Positions 1-12,771 of a stretch of 64,000 bases of DNA are shown piece after piece. The DNA lies in the NCBI RefSeq assembly GCF_000001735.4, contig NC_003074.8:15197261-15261260 (forward strand), read 5' to 3'. The notes beneath the pieces were generated by a model. It was not told where the DNA came from. It made no database searches and worked only from the letters and a program-made list of their open reading frames with translations. Position 1 is the first letter of the stretch; each line of letters starts with the position of its first letter. This DNA comes from Arabidopsis thaliana. Lineage: Eukaryota; Streptophyta; Magnoliopsida; Brassicales; Brassicaceae. Both the position numbers and the translations under genes were made by a program.

Positions 1-3000
1 ATCTTCCAAAAGAATAAACAATAAAAGTGCGGATTCGTTAATACTCATCTTATAGCCATTTGATTTGATAATTAAACCAACAAAACAAAAAAAGGCCACT
101 GACCTTACTGCTGCTTGACCCACTTTCACTTATAGTTGGTGCCGATTGTCCTACTCCGTTGACGCTATTCTCTGTTGAAGACGTCTCCGCTGTCAAATTT
201 CTTGTAAGCTCCGACGACCTGCCAAAAGTAACATGGTTTATCAAAGAAGATCGTCTTTGACAGCTAAGAGTAAAGTTGATCTGGGTATTATATATTTGGA
301 CAAACCACAAGTTTCTATCTCATCACCAAATTAACAACGAGTGTAGTACTCAAAGAGCCTAATCAATTTGGTCATGTTCTTTCAATTTGGGTTTTAAACA
401 GTTGGTTTGCAGATAGTTGACTGATCTTTTCCTACTGGCTAACAATTTCAAGCTCCTGTCTGTGTTACAAGCTTTAGTATAGTATTTAACACTTCTCATT
501 ATCTATGCTCTTTAAAGCATGATATTATTACCTGTCAAATAAAGCATTCTCGCATGGGTTTTCTGATGAAAGCCACTCAATATCAACAAAATTGGAGACA
601 CTAGACATGTCTTCCTCCCCGCCAAAGTAAACTTGGTCGCTACCAAAACGATGAACCTTTTGCACATCTCCGAAGAGCTGTTTCCTGGGCATTGAAGGAG
701 TACACCTACATACATATTATGGCTGGAAAAGTCAGTTTAACATACTCCGACTCACTGAATAATTAAGTGCGTGAGTCAAGACAACAACCTAAGACCATAT
801 GAGCTACATGCTATTGACAGAAATGATATAAGCAAATAGATCTTTTCCCAGTGAAATTATAATCCCTACGATATGTACACTAAAAAAGAAACTACGGTAT
901 GCCGATCCAAATAGGTTCAACTGCCAAAACTGGAACAATTCCTAACAATTGAAATAATATATAATCTTAACTCCACTCAGCATAAGATGTAAGAGCGATA
1001 GAAACAAACCTTGATAATGCTACATCATTAGATACTGGTATATCAGACGATGACTCTGAAAGAATATGGCTCACATGCTGTAATGGTGCGGAGAAACCTT
1101 TTTGTGGCATGCTTTCATGATTGCTACTCATGGCTGACAGCGGAGTGCAACTTTCATGGAGAAAATCTCCATCTGATAAGCACCTTTTCACAAGAAACCT
1201 GAAAGCATTATACTAAGATCTAAGAATCTGACAATACATGGTAATCAAGGTTTCTCATTTTAAGAGATATCAGGAACAAGTCATAAACAACCAAAAAAAA
1301 AAAAAACAGATTGAGCTCTAAATCATTTCTATCAGCAGCTAAAATTTCTAGAACAACATACAACTCGATGCAGTGACCAAACCAATCCTCTTTTTCTCAT
1401 GACTCCACTATCTCAACTAAAAAAACACTCCATTCGTCCAAATTGTTTGGTCATCCCATGAATTAGAAAATATCATGGTAAGACTAGGTCACAAAAGTTA
1501 CTTAGCATGAAAAATGGAAGTACATTAGAGAATGACATTCTAATATCAAAGGATGTTGATCCTATCCGTCTAAAATCTCCTGAAGTAGAAACCTCAACTA
1601 GGTTATAAATAGATAACATGGATTCAAGTTTGCATCGTCAGAAGTTACCTTTCATCTTTCCCTATGTTCATCTCTCCATTTCGTCCATTGGAGAGAGAAT
1701 TTGATCGTAACTCCCAGATTGCTGGCATTCCCTGTTCAGGCTGGAACGTGCCAAGAAATCTGCATACAGAAAAGCTACAAACCTGAAAACGTTTTTAACA
1801 TAAATATATTTAGAAAGAGATATGAAGCACCTTACATATTAATGGCGTCTTGTTTATCTGCATCCATATATGCGTTGTTATAATATCGTTGTAGAGTTCT
1901 CAAGAACTCCTGTGACTGAGTTGCTGCTCTCCACTGGCCTCTTCTCTCACTGAATACCTATTGCCCACCAGATATTCCCCGAGTCAACAATATGTATCCA
2001 CATAATAAGGTTCAAAATGTTCACTTAATACCTTTCTTTGACACTTGACATTTGCCAACTAAGAATTGCAGATGATTTTAAATGTTAACCATTGTGTAAA
2101 GAAAAAACGCAAATTACATAATTAAGAACCACATCACAATTGTTTCTAGCAGGACATTTATTACAAGACTCTATGAACAAGACAAACCATATTGATGCTT
2201 CTGTGAACTAACATTACCTTGTTGTGGGCTGCGGATCCGCCATACTGATGAGCTAGTGTGTCACCCATTCTCTCATACAACCCCATTAACGAAATAGCCA
2301 AGGGATCATCAAGTTCTATGGCGGGAACATCTCTAATCCCTAATACATGAAGCTGCTGCCCAAGAGCAGCCCAACCGTATGCATATTGTGCTACATTTGT
2401 ACGGTCAAGGCAATCAATGCAATTGGTCCTAAGAACGCCACTCTGAAGCCTGGGTGGCTTGACATCACATTTTCCATAAGCAATATTCTTACTCCTACTA
2501 GATTTTTTCTCAAGACTATCATGGTCCCCATTATCATCATCAGAACTAGTGTGTGGAGATATATCCCCAGTGTCGGCACTGCAATTTTTAAAACATTATT
2601 ACATCATCTCTACCAACCTGCCGTTGATGCTATTTCTCAATTAAAATAAGTTTTCTAAACTGATGATAATCAATGACTATAACCGAGATAGCACCACTAA
2701 CAAGAAAATACAATAGTTTACATAAAAAAGGTTCATCTTTTTGAAGAACAGGAAATTGAGCAGACGCCACAGAATATAACATGGAAAAAAAAAATGATAT
2801 TCTAGAGAAGCGAAGGAAGAATTCAAGCTAGAGGACTTACTCAGAAGAAGAAGACAAGCTCATGGAATCCTCAATCGTCATGGCTGGTGTAACTTGATAG
2901 TAAAATAAATCGGTTAGCATCAATGCGCAGGTAGCTACTTTGCAAAGGAGTGCCAAGACATTTTTTGTTTTGCTGGAAGAAGGATAGAAAACAGAAAACT

Positions 3001-5393
3001 GGTTTTCATCTACAAATGTATTAAAAGACTTTCACACGATTGTAGCACCTGGAACATAAGGGTGTATACGACAGATACCTCCGAAAATGTTTGTGCAGGT
3101 CCCAGTGGAGGAATCGCAGACGATTTTCCTCAGGTAAATCTTTGTTTATAAAGTCAATTGCATTAACAAACTCTTCTCGTAGGATTGACTCTCTAGGCCT
3201 CCTCTCTTTTGTCTATTGATTGTGTGGATGAATAAGATAAAATGATGACAGCAAAATAGATAGTAGGGTGGATTAGGCAACTCACCTTGATCAAGTTCAG
3301 AATGATGATGGGGTTTCCATATCGTTCTACAAGGTTATCAAAGTGAAGCCTAGTCGCCTCATAGTTTGGTTCCTTTTTTGACACTGCATTTGATATCAAA
3401 GCAGTCAAACAGGGGAAAGAGAGAAAGGAGAGACAGTGGGGGAGCAATGCAGAAATTTTAGTGCCACAAAACTTACAGACTATATCTGGCTTTAGATTCA
3501 GTCGTGAGGTCTCTTGTGACCAGAAAAGAGGGATTGAGCCACGATTCTGCACAACAGAACTTATTTGCATAGGGTGGTCTTCAGGAACATCTTCAGACAC
3601 TATCTGTTCGGTCTCGACATCATTGGCAACATCACCATTTCTGTTTACTCCTCGCTTCAAGTACCTAATATGAAAATAAATTTAGGAGAGGGGAAGAAGG
3701 ATATCTATGAAAAATGGTTATATTTCAAATAAGATGTATATTACATCTTCTATTGTTAGGTATTGTGAAATGCTCTAGTGAGATATCCAGATATGACTAA
3801 CTATGCAGTTTCTATTTGCAAAAAATAACATTTAGTCTCTAGAGGAACACCTTGCAGTGTCAGTTACATGCTTACCACAGAACCTACTAAATTGTCTGAC
3901 TAGGGGGTGAAAGAAATTGTTTACCTGGTTCCAGCATTATGACGGGAACGCCTAGCGATAAGGGTGATCTTAAAATCCTTCCCAGATTCAGAAAGAGATG
4001 CCTACATGTAAAATGAGGCATGGTTCTTGAGTATCCAGGAATTGGAGATTTAAGATGCCAGTATACCATAACTACATATATAACACGGCAACAGTGTCAT
4101 AATGGATAATATATGACAGAAATCCGTATGTGAAACAGAAAACTTCTTACTAGGCCTTTGGTGCAATAAAGAAATGATAAAAAAAAAAAAAAGACATCAC
4201 AGGACTTATATAATTAGTGATTTATAAAAATGATCCACATATGTAAAAGACCACTGCTGTGAGGAAAAGAGTAATAGAAAGAGAACAGATGCAGTTTTGA
4301 ACTTTTCTTCTAGCAGTGAGCTGTCAGAAAAACATACAACTCTCACCTGCTTGAAGAAACCATAAACCAATGCTACAGTCCACAGGGTATTCCGTAGATG
4401 ATGTCGGATTCCCCGAGTCAAGAACTCATTCCAGACAAACATTTTCTCATAGAGATTATGCCCGGTCTCATAATTGCATACATTCTTCTGGTAACTTCTC
4501 ATTACATTGTAAGAATAGCTGAAAAAGAAGTCTTTCGTAAGGTCCACCATACACAAGAGTCTCTTATATCTGTTCATCAACAAATCGGAAACACCATAAG
4601 AAAAGGTAAAGGTTAGATAGATGACTTCAGCTCATTTAAAACGTGGAAAGGACAAAACGTCTAAAGACCTGCACTTTCGTATTCGAGGAGAACAGAGAAA
4701 AACAGTAAACTAACGAAGAAACAGAAAATATAACACAAGAAATCTCAAAAAACCTGTTTTCATCTCTTGAATTTGCAAAATTGCACTGTACAGTAGAATT
4801 ATGCAAGGCAACTATCTCGCTCTTTGATACAGCATAGACACTGTGACCAAAAAGATCACCTATGTGTCTTCTTTCAGTTATTAGCAGCATATAGTAAGGT
4901 CCCAAGAATTTAACAAAGCCTGAGACATCATAGTAGATGCAAAATGTGAGAACAAGCTCAAAGTAAACACAACAACTGAAGCATCTGTACAAACTCAAGA
5001 TAAACACATACCAATGATACCATAACAAAGAGTCACAAGTTTAAGCCCACCCGTAGCTTTATTTCCTTCGTGTATCCGTTTGAGCAACTCATAACATTCT
5101 TTCTTTGTGTAATGAGTCGAATCTTGACTAATGTTAAGCTCAGATGGATCAAGACGATCAATCTTTAGTACTCTATAAACTCCACTTCCATCCCAACCAA
5201 TCATATAAAAGTTCTGCAAATAGTATCATCACAAGAGTCCACACATTTATAAGAAGAGCCTCAAATCAAAACTAGAGTAGCTGATTCCAAATTTTGAAAG
5301 TGGAAGTTGTAATTATACCGATTGAGTTTCGAAGAGTTTGAATTCCTGAAGAGAATGTGTTGTTGTTCCTGCATCGTCCGTTGATGAAGACAT
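1..5393 (-). CDS. SAC3: SAC-domain phosphoinositide phosphatase (SAC3-like), 3' end outside window
   Basis: Intron-rich gene for a membrane-trafficking phosphoinositide phosphatase of the plant SAC2-SAC5 group, whose members act on PI(3,5)P2-type lipids at the vacuolar membrane. The start codon is at 5391-5393 and opens with MSSSTDDAG. Exons traced by splice sites include 5319-5393, 5012-5213 and 4754-4919, reading [20 protein letters not shown] and then [17 protein letters not shown], the N-terminal SAC signature. The catalytic CX5R motif is intact as [12 protein letters not shown], with CX5R itself at 2401-2421, followed by [16 protein letters not shown]. Further coding blocks lie near 4400-4560, 3500-3650, 1000-1190 and 110-310; the last is Ser/Thr-rich C-terminal sequence. 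The paralogue name rests on the neighbours (CFS1, ARID4), which match the AT3G43220 locus from memory. The family call is firm; the number is less so. Confidence 0.88.
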
Positions 5394-5660
5394 AGCTGAT
5401 ATAACAGATCTCCCCCGAGCCGCGTTGGCTCAGGGAAATTTTATCGCAGGAGCATTCACCAGATCAAATTTCTACGGAACATAAATAGCAATAGAGAAAG
5501 AAATAAGCCACAACGAAGAAACACAGATTCTTTCTTCCTCTTCGGCGTTGTAGAAGAAATTGTCGAAGATCGAATAGAGAGTTAGAGAAGAGCGATCATG
5601 GAAACAGATCAGAGAATCGTTATCACTCTGGAAGTGTAAACAAAATGATCAAAAAAACGA
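5394..5660 (-). promoter_or_regulatory. 5' leader and proximal upstream of the SAC gene
   Basis: Sequence immediately upstream of the SAC start codon on the minus strand. It is moderately GC-balanced compared with the AT-rich spacer beyond 5850 and carries no long open frame, so it is read as 5' untranslated region plus core promoter. The transcription start cannot be placed from sequence alone. Confidence 0.4.
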
Positions 5661-8220
5661 AGCTCGGATTTCACAAAAAAAATTAGCTGTACAAAAACGT
5701 CGGTGGTGACACAAAGAATGATCTAATTCGTTACGAGAGAAGCTTTATATGACGACGACGAAGAAGAAGAGGAAGAAGAAGAGAGAAAATTGGCAGAGGA
5801 TTGGATCGAGAAGAAGAATGTGTTTGCTGCTGATGAAAACCACAATTTCTGATTTTTTTTTCTTCTCTTTTTCTCAACCGAAATTAATTAAACTCAAAAA
5901 AGCCAATTTCGATAAATATTATTTACATATATTATATGATGCAGTTCAGTATAAATTTTTTATGTAAAATTATCTGCTTTTATATTTATACTATATAAAA
6001 TTATATATACTAAAAAGTTTGAAAATTTTTCATGATTAAATTCATTCAAATGTACATTTTTAGTAAATTTGAATAGTCGATTAAAAAATTATATTTTGGT
6101 TATCGTGCTCTAAATATAAATTTTATAATTTTAAAATATTTTTTATATTTACATATGTGATGTAATTCAATACGAATTTTTATATCAAATTATCTGTTTT
6201 TATATTTACATCATAAAAATTTAAAAATAAAAAAAAATTTGAGAAATTTTTCTTGTCATTCTCAAAATTTTACATTATTTTCATCCGATCTCAACCATTT
6301 ATAAAAAAAAAGCTATGGTTGTATGTTCCAATAGTAATTTCATAATTTAATATATTTTTATTACTTAACTAGTTAATTAATGTAATTTTTTATTACTTAA
6401 TTAATTAATTAATAGTAATTTTTTATTATTAATATCGATTTATGGAAATTCTCGTGACGGAAGCGAGCTTAAGTTTACAGCTGTATGGACACCAATGGAA
6501 GAGCTGCACTTTTGACAACATAGTTGTTTGTTACACTTTTTTATTTATTTAAATATTCACGTTTACTTTTTGATTTTGTTTTTCTTATTTAACTGATACA
6601 CACGTTTACATTTTTTTAATTTTGTCTTTCAAAATTACGTTTTACTTACGGTAAGATATTAGATTATAAGTTTTTGCTTAAAATCTTTTAAGTGAAACTT
6701 GGAGGAAAAAGAGAAAAGTAAACAAATTTTCTTATTATCACTTGCTTTTGGACGAAAGAATGAATTGCAAAATAAATTATTTCGTTTTGTTTCAATTTTG
6801 TAATCTCTTCACTATTCGTTTGGTTTAGTTTAGGTAATTTATGTTGTAATCTTAATTTATTTTTCATTTCATGGTATAAAAAATATTAATATTAAAATCA
6901 AAAATAACAAGGTGAAAATTAGTATGATAATTTTACTAGACAGATATTATTACATTGAGATGTTTAGCCCGAATTAACTATTTTCATTGTAGTTAAAATA
7001 GTTTTTTTTTCTTTCTTTTTCTTTTCTTTTTTAAACATTTGCTTCCATTTATTCTAATAAAGACATGCTAAGATGTCATGAGCACCTTAATTTCAAATTT
7101 GATTTTCCCAAAAAATATTTCTGTTGACTTTATTAGTTGCCGACTTGCCAATCATATATGATTCATGTAGCCTGATTCTGTCTTAGATCTTACACATATG
7201 AAATAATTGTTTAATCCGAACAAAACTTATAAGATTTGTTTCAAGCGTGAAAGCTTGTAATTTCATTTCGTATTTTGCAAGCTACCCATTTCTTGCTTGA
7301 CTCTTTTGTTTTCCACTATCTCAAAACATCATCTAAGAAGCAAAACTAGTAACAGTTTTCATGTCAACAATTTTAAAATTTGGTTAACTTTATCCTGACA
7401 TGGGTTGCATATTGTTTTGACTTATCGTCTTTGTTAGGTTATTAACTATTTTTAAAAATGGTTTAGTCATGTATTTTTCATAAATTTGTTAAGAAATGCG
7501 TACTATGAATAATAATAAAATACTCAGCGAAAGATTAAAACCAAATTCATCGTTTAAAAACTTTAGATAAAATTCGAGAGAGAGGTTCTTTCAAGGAAAT
7601 CTCCATGACTTCTAATTTGAATGTATACTTCGATCTCACTTGTTCTAGTGAATCAACACTAAGACGCGTCACTCTCGTCACACACAAGAGATAGTGAAAC
7701 GTGATTTTTCCAATGGAAAAATAAAATAAACAGCTATATACTTATTTTTCACATAAGGAGTTGTTATTTATATTCTTAGGTGAAAACTTAAATCCTGCAG
7801 AATTTCTTTTTACGTTTGGTAATCAATATGCAAAGTAAATGAATGATTAGTAAAAAAAATGCATAATCGCATCAAAAACGTTATCCTGCCTTTATATGCA
7901 TCTTTCTATATATAAAGATTTAGAATCAATTGAAGAGGGAAAGAGAATGAAAAACATAAGGAAAGTCCAAAGCATGGTCTCTTGCACCAAACCAAATCCG
8001 TAGTCAGCCGTCTACAAACCTGGAGGATCCTCAAATCTTGATTTTGCTTAATCTATTTCGAACTTGATGATGATCAATGAACTTAGTGAGCTTTTCCTTA
8101 GATAAATAGGTTGTTCTCCATGGCGTTGCTGGTTCCTTCATATTATTATTTATTATAACAGGGTCAAGATCAATCCACGCAGCAAAGCAACAATGCAAAG
8201 TTTGGTTCATTCAAGGACAC
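5660..8220. other. AT-rich intergenic spacer
   Basis: No gene is supported here. The stretch is strongly AT-rich with runs of TTAATTAATT near 6365-6420. It contains one diverged direct duplication (separate entry) and scattered poly-T tracts. The frame at 5749-5967 begins in a purine-rich GAAGAAG tract and has no recognisable domain. Confidence 0.6.
5915..6260. repeat. Diverged direct duplication, two units about 220 bp apart
   Basis: The block starting near 5925 (TTTACATATATTATATGATG, then CAGTATAAATTTTTTATG, then ATTATCTGCTTTTATATTTA) recurs near 6148 with the same order (TTTACATATGTGATGTAATT, AATACGAATTTTTATATC, ATTATCTGTTTTTATATTTA). Units are about 110-125 bp and AT-rich. The element of origin is not recognised. 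Confidence 0.5.
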
Positions 8221-8225
8221 CCGAC

Positions 8226-8564
8226 TAAAGACATTTCTAAAACATGAATGGTTTATGCTCAAATGAGCTTATTAACATAAAAATCTAAGATTAAAACTAC
8301 AATAGTTCAATGAGCTTTATTGAAATGTAAAGATGAGAAAGGAAGAAGCTTTAGGTTTGTTACCAAGAACACTAACACTTCAGATTTGATTTCATAAAAT
8401 GGTGAAGGAGGAGAGTTGTTCCAAATGACAACTCTCTAGGTTAATCACAATGTTCACAATACATGACTATATATATGAGAGACTACTTGCTAGATAACCT
8501 AATTACATGTGCTTGTATGGGCTTCTATATAGATAATAGCTTGGGCTTTATGTGTGCTCTAATA
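8226..8564 (-). repeat. 3' LTR of the non-autonomous element
   Basis: Direct copy of 9460-9799 with point differences. On the plus strand it begins TAAAGACATTTC, where the partner begins TGAAGACATTTC. It ends CTCTAATA, adjacent to the purine tract. Confidence 0.85.
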
Positions 8565-9131
8565 TTTCTCCGCAAACTTGGCGTGGTGCGAAAGCAACAT
8601 GACAAGTTTGAACTTCAAATGAAATGTCAGCACAAATGGAGATGACTTGACAAGAGCATGAGTAGACAAAGCAAGATCACTTGGATGTAGATAGTAGCAT
8701 CTCTTCACCATAAAATCAGTCTTTAGTGTGACAACTTTTCAGGTTCTTTTGACCTATTTGTCTCACGAAGAAACCGAGTTTTCTTTATCTGGTTTAACTC
8801 CCCTAAGCTGTCCCATGAAGAAGAAGAATTCTCTTCCCACAACTACTTAGATCCTACTTGCTATCTGCTTTTTATTCTTTAGCCAACCACAATTTGCATT
8901 TACACAATCTGTTTTTCTCTTTGACATTTTATCAAACAGCTTCTATGCGCTCAGCAAAACCAGAAACTTGCTCCCTTAAACACATCCTTATCAAACCCAA
9001 GTAAGTTATGTTGCATTCTAGCTTCTTAAATTCCACGTCTATAAATCTAAGCCACCAGCGGAATCACTAAACAAATGACTACTCTCATGATCTAACCCTA
9101 TATCTCTAGCCATGTTTCCCTCTTTTTTTTC

Positions 9132-9447
9132 TCAACCCATCAATAACCTTTGTTCTGTCTCAGATGAAAGGACAAATTCATTACCTTGAATAGTGTTGTT
9201 GTGGTTACTTGATGGGATTGAGATAGAAAGGGCTTGAAAACACGATATGTGATATTTATACTTTGCCTCTTCTTTGTCGCAAATGTCTTTTAGTTTGGAG
9301 CATTCTCTATTCACATCATCCAATGGAGAATAGCGACGTTTGCAACACCTTGGCGTTTTCATTCACAAGCTCTGACGCCAAGAAACGCAAAACCAGAAGA
9401 GCGGAAGCTAGAAGCTTGTGAAAATAAGACCCAAATCAATCGCCTAG
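9132..9447 (-). other. Unrecognised coding-like fragment inside the LTR element
   Basis: The internal region just downstream of the primer-binding site carries an open frame at 9132-9362 reading MKTPRCCKRRYSPLDDVNR at its start. Overlapping it upstream in another frame is a hydrophobic stretch (SALLVLRFLASELVNENAK) near 9350-9410. This could be a captured host-gene fragment with a broken frame or chance coding potential. I do not recognise a family and it is not a retroviral domain. Confidence 0.3.
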
Positions 9448-9459
9448 GCTCTGATACCA

Positions 9460-9799
9460 TGAAGACATTTCTAAAACATGAATGGTTTATGCTCAAATGA
9501 GCTTATTAACATAGAAATCTAAGATTGAAAATACAATAGCTCAATGACCTTTTATCGAAATATAAAGAAGAGAAAGAAAGAAGCTTTAGGTTTTTCACCA
9601 AAAAACACTAACACTTTATATTTGATTTCACAAAATGATGAAGAAGGAGAGTTGTTCCAAATGACAACTCTCTAGGTTAATCACAATGCTCACAAACATA
9701 ACTATATATGTGAGAGACTACTTGCTAGATAACCTAATTACATGGGTTTGGATGAGCGTTTATAAAGATAATAGTTTGGATTTTATGTGTGCTCTAATA
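9460..9799 (-). repeat. 5' LTR of the non-autonomous element
   Basis: Directly repeats 8226-8564. It lies next to the tRNA-Met primer-binding site at 9448-9459, which fixes the minus-strand orientation, and is followed by the CCGAC target duplicate at 9800-9804. Confidence 0.85.
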
Positions 9800-10039
9800 C
9801 CGACATGCATGCAATAAACGACCCCACACGACACATGCAAGAAACCAGAGGCCAGCCTCTTAAACATACTTAAAATGGCTTTACAAAGATAGACCGCATG
9901 AAAAAAAGACAGAGAACTTGAGCCGATATCACTATGGTCTAACTTCTAACTTTCTAATAAGTATATAAACATGTAGTGATTACCAAGTAAATTAATTTAT
10001 CAAATATTCACTTTTTGAATCGTTTCAAGCAATAGCCAA

Positions 10040-10515
10040 AAAAATATTGAAAGGCTCAAGGCCCATTGGGCCCTCACATATATACGAAGTCTATAATGAC
10101 TTGCTTACCGGAAAACCGAAATAAATGGAATAAAATATTCCCCGAGGCGCCGTGTTCTTGTTGCTTGCTACTTATCTTCTTCTTCAATCCCATAAATCGG
10201 ATTTGCAAAATTTTCTTAACCTAATTCGTTTCTTCGCGATCAAACCACAGGTATTTTCTCCTATCGATTCCTGAAATTAAATCTTTTGATTTTGTAGTTC
10301 CCAAGATTCTCTGTGATTTTTGTAATTCCTCGTCTTCCGATTCGAATTCAAATCAAAGCTACGGCTTCTTTATTAGGGTTTCAATAGTTATGTAGTTTTA
10401 TTAGAAACTTTTGATTGATTGATTGATTAGGTCTTCGAAAATCTGCGTTTTGATATAAATATATGTTCTACTTTTGCAGATTTTTCAATTTTAGTGAAGT
10501 TTCATTTTTTAAGGC
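10040..10515 (+). promoter_or_regulatory. Promoter and 5' leader of the FYVE/SYLF gene
   Basis: A palindromic GGCCCATTGGGCC near 10060 contains two opposed TGGGCC cores, the Site II (TCP-type) element common upstream of plant housekeeping genes. A 5' leader with a likely intron follows: pyrimidine-rich sequence and a TTTTGCAG acceptor around 10470-10480. The start codon is at 10516. Factor binding is inferred from the motif only. Confidence 0.45.
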
Positions 10516-12339
10516 ATGGCTACTCTCAACGGAAAAGCTTCTCCGTATTCTGAAGAAAACATCAAATTCAAGTATGATGATTATGATGATGATGATGATG
10601 ATGATGATGGTAGTGGTAGTGGTAGTGGTGGTGGTTATGAAGATGGACCTAAATGGTCTGTTCAATCAATCCCCACAAAGAAAGAGGTGGAGTATCCGAT
10701 TATCGACTCAGGAGATTACGTTGACGACGGATATGATTCATCCGGCGAGCTCTCTACAACGACGACGCCGCCGATTCAAGGAAATGAGAAACCTGAAGTT
10801 AACTTGAAAAACGTTTTAACTGGGTTGATTGCTATTGTTACTGGACGGAATAAGAATCCGTTAGATCAGAAAAACCCGTCTTCGAATGTTTCGTTTCTTG
10901 GCTCTGGCACGAACGGGGATACTTTTGTTCATTCGTCTGTTTACATACCGAGTGCTCCGCCTCTACTTGAACCTAGTGGGATAAACTATAGTGTTTACAA
11001 GGAGTTGCTTGAAGCTGAACCTCCTGAGTGGCTACCTGATAGTTTAGCTAGTACTTGCATGCAGTGTTCTACTCCTTTTACTGCAATTACGTGTGGTAGG
11101 CATCATTGTCGGTTCTGCGGAGGGATATTTTGTAGAAACTGTTCGAAAGGGCGGTGTTTGATGCCTAGTCGGTTTCGGGAAAGGAATCCTCAGAGAGTGT
11201 GTGATTCTTGCTACGAGAGGCTTGATCCTTTGCAATGTGTTCTTATTAACTCTATTAGTAATGCTGTGCAAGTTGCAAAGCATGATGTTGTTGATTGGAC
11301 TTGCTCAAGAGGATGGTTGAATCTCCCTGTTGGTCTATCCATGGAAGATGAGATATACAAGGCTGCTAATACGTTGAGAGGTTACTGCCAGGTTTGATTC
11401 TCATCCTTTGTTTTTTCAAGTACATATTTGTTCTGTAGAGATGTTCGAGTAGAGAAAATTGAGTATCAAATGTTACGGTGCACATTCCATGTTTGTAAGT
11501 GTCTGTTTAATTAGTTACCGAATTACACAGGTAGCAAGACTAGACCCTGAGAAATCCATACCGCATGCTGTTCTTAGTCGAGCTAAAGGTTTGGCAATCA
11601 TAACGGTTGCCAAGGCTGGGGCTTTACTGTCATACAAACTCGGGACTGGTCTGGTAATATCTCGGAGACCAGACGGGTCATGGTCTGCTCCATCTGCCAT
11701 ACTATCAGTAGGTCTTGGATGGGGTGCACAGGTAAACTTCATCTTTTCCATTCAAGACATGCATGTTAGAGTTAAAGATGCGTTTTCAATAGCCACATAA
11801 GAAGATTTGTACTCTTTTTGTCAGATTGGAGGTGAGTTGATGGACTTCATAATAGTGCTTCATGATGTGAAAGCCGTGAAGACATTCTGCAGCAGAATGC
11901 ACTTCTCTCTAGGCGCGGGATGCAGTGCAGCAGCAGGGCCTATCGGGAGAGTGTTGGAGGCTGACCTTCGAGCTGGTGACAAAGGCTCTGGTGTCTGCTA
12001 TACTTACAGCCGCAGCAAAGGTTTTCCCCATCTCAACTTCATGCCTTAAGTTTTCTCTTTATCTATAATTTGGCCAGACTCGTAGCTCAATAATACAGAG
12101 GAAGTTGAAATGTAAATCTATAACCTGAGAGAAGTTGTTGTGTTGTGTGAACAGGGGCATTTGTGGGAGTATCTCTAGAAGGAAATCTGGTGGCAACAAG
12201 AAGGGACATGAATGTAAAGTTCTATGGTGATCCATACCTATCCACATCGGACATTCTACTTGGGATGGTGGATCAACCCAAGGCAGCTGAACCGTTGTAC
12301 ACCGCCCTCCGAGAGCTCTATGCTCGTTTGCGCCCGTAA
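10516..12339 (+). CDS. CFS1: CFS1, FYVE and SYLF domain endosomal/autophagosomal protein
   Basis: Four exons join cleanly: 10516-11391, 11531-11731, 11825-12020 and 12155-12339, giving 485 codons plus stop, all with GT-AG junctions. The N-terminus has an Asp tract and a Gly/Ser run from GAT and GGTAGT repeats. PSAPP starts at about residue 145 and fits an ESCRT-I (VPS23/TSG101) docking motif. The FYVE finger covers about 172-235 with WLPD, RHHCRFCGG and RVCDSC, so PI3P binding is expected. The C-terminal half is a SYLF (Ysc84) lipid/actin-binding domain starting near 232. WLNL at about residue 267 fits an ATG8-interacting motif. CFS1 is known as an adaptor linking PI3P membranes, ESCRT-I and ATG8 in autophagosome maturation. 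The assignment combines motif evidence and gene order. Confidence 0.93.
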
Positions 12340-12771
12340 TCTCCATTCACATTACAAACTACGCTTTGTATATATACGCTTCTCAAATTCGTTTCTATTA
12401 AAGTGTAAATGTACATAAATTGTTTCTCTCTAGAACCAAACAGTTGCTTCCCCAAACTGTGTGAACGATTTGGGATTTACTTATTTTATCAAAGCTTGTT
12501 TACCTTTTTGAAGCTTGTTTATCAAAGCTTGGTTCTATTTGCATGTCTATTCATTTGTTACAGATAAAATGATATTGGCAAGTCCCTTAAATATGATGCA
12601 AAATCTATAACGTTCACTATTTTTACATTCTCCGATTCATTATAAAGATAATGGAAAGAAAAAAAACCTTGCATTGCAAAAAAACTCGTGAAACATTAGA
12701 GGAATCAATCAATCATTTGGTTCCAAGGCAAAAGTACAACAAAAGAAGAAACATGAACCTAAGGTACAAAG
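12340..12771. other. Convergent 3' regions of CFS1 and ARID4
   Basis: The two genes are transcribed toward each other and their stop codons are about 430 bp apart. The stretch holds both 3' untranslated regions. AT-rich sequence with AATAAA-like hexamers is present, but no open frame with recognisable content is seen. Confidence 0.6.

Larger units (their letters stand above)
8226..9799 (-). mobile_element. Complete non-autonomous LTR retrotransposon (copia-like PBS, no gag-pol)
   Basis: Two direct repeats of about 340 bp (8226-8564 and 9460-9799) flank about 890 bp of internal sequence. A 5-bp target duplication CCGAC sits at 8221-8225 and 9800-9804. Read on the minus strand, the 5' LTR ends in CTTCA and is followed at once by TGGTATCAGAGC (9448-9459), the primer-binding site complementary to initiator tRNA-Met used by many plant copia and TRIM elements. 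A purine tract (GCGGAGAAA, about 8565-8573) abuts the 3' LTR. No gag, protease, RT or integrase is visible, so the element must have been mobilised in trans. The LTRs differ at scattered positions, so the insertion is not recent. Its 5' LTR terminus is TATTAGAG rather than TG. Confidence 0.88.

Noticed and set aside
10468..10665. Minus-strand frame with long Thr and Ile runs
   Set aside because: It is the shadow of the GAT and GGTAGT repeats in CFS1 exon 1.
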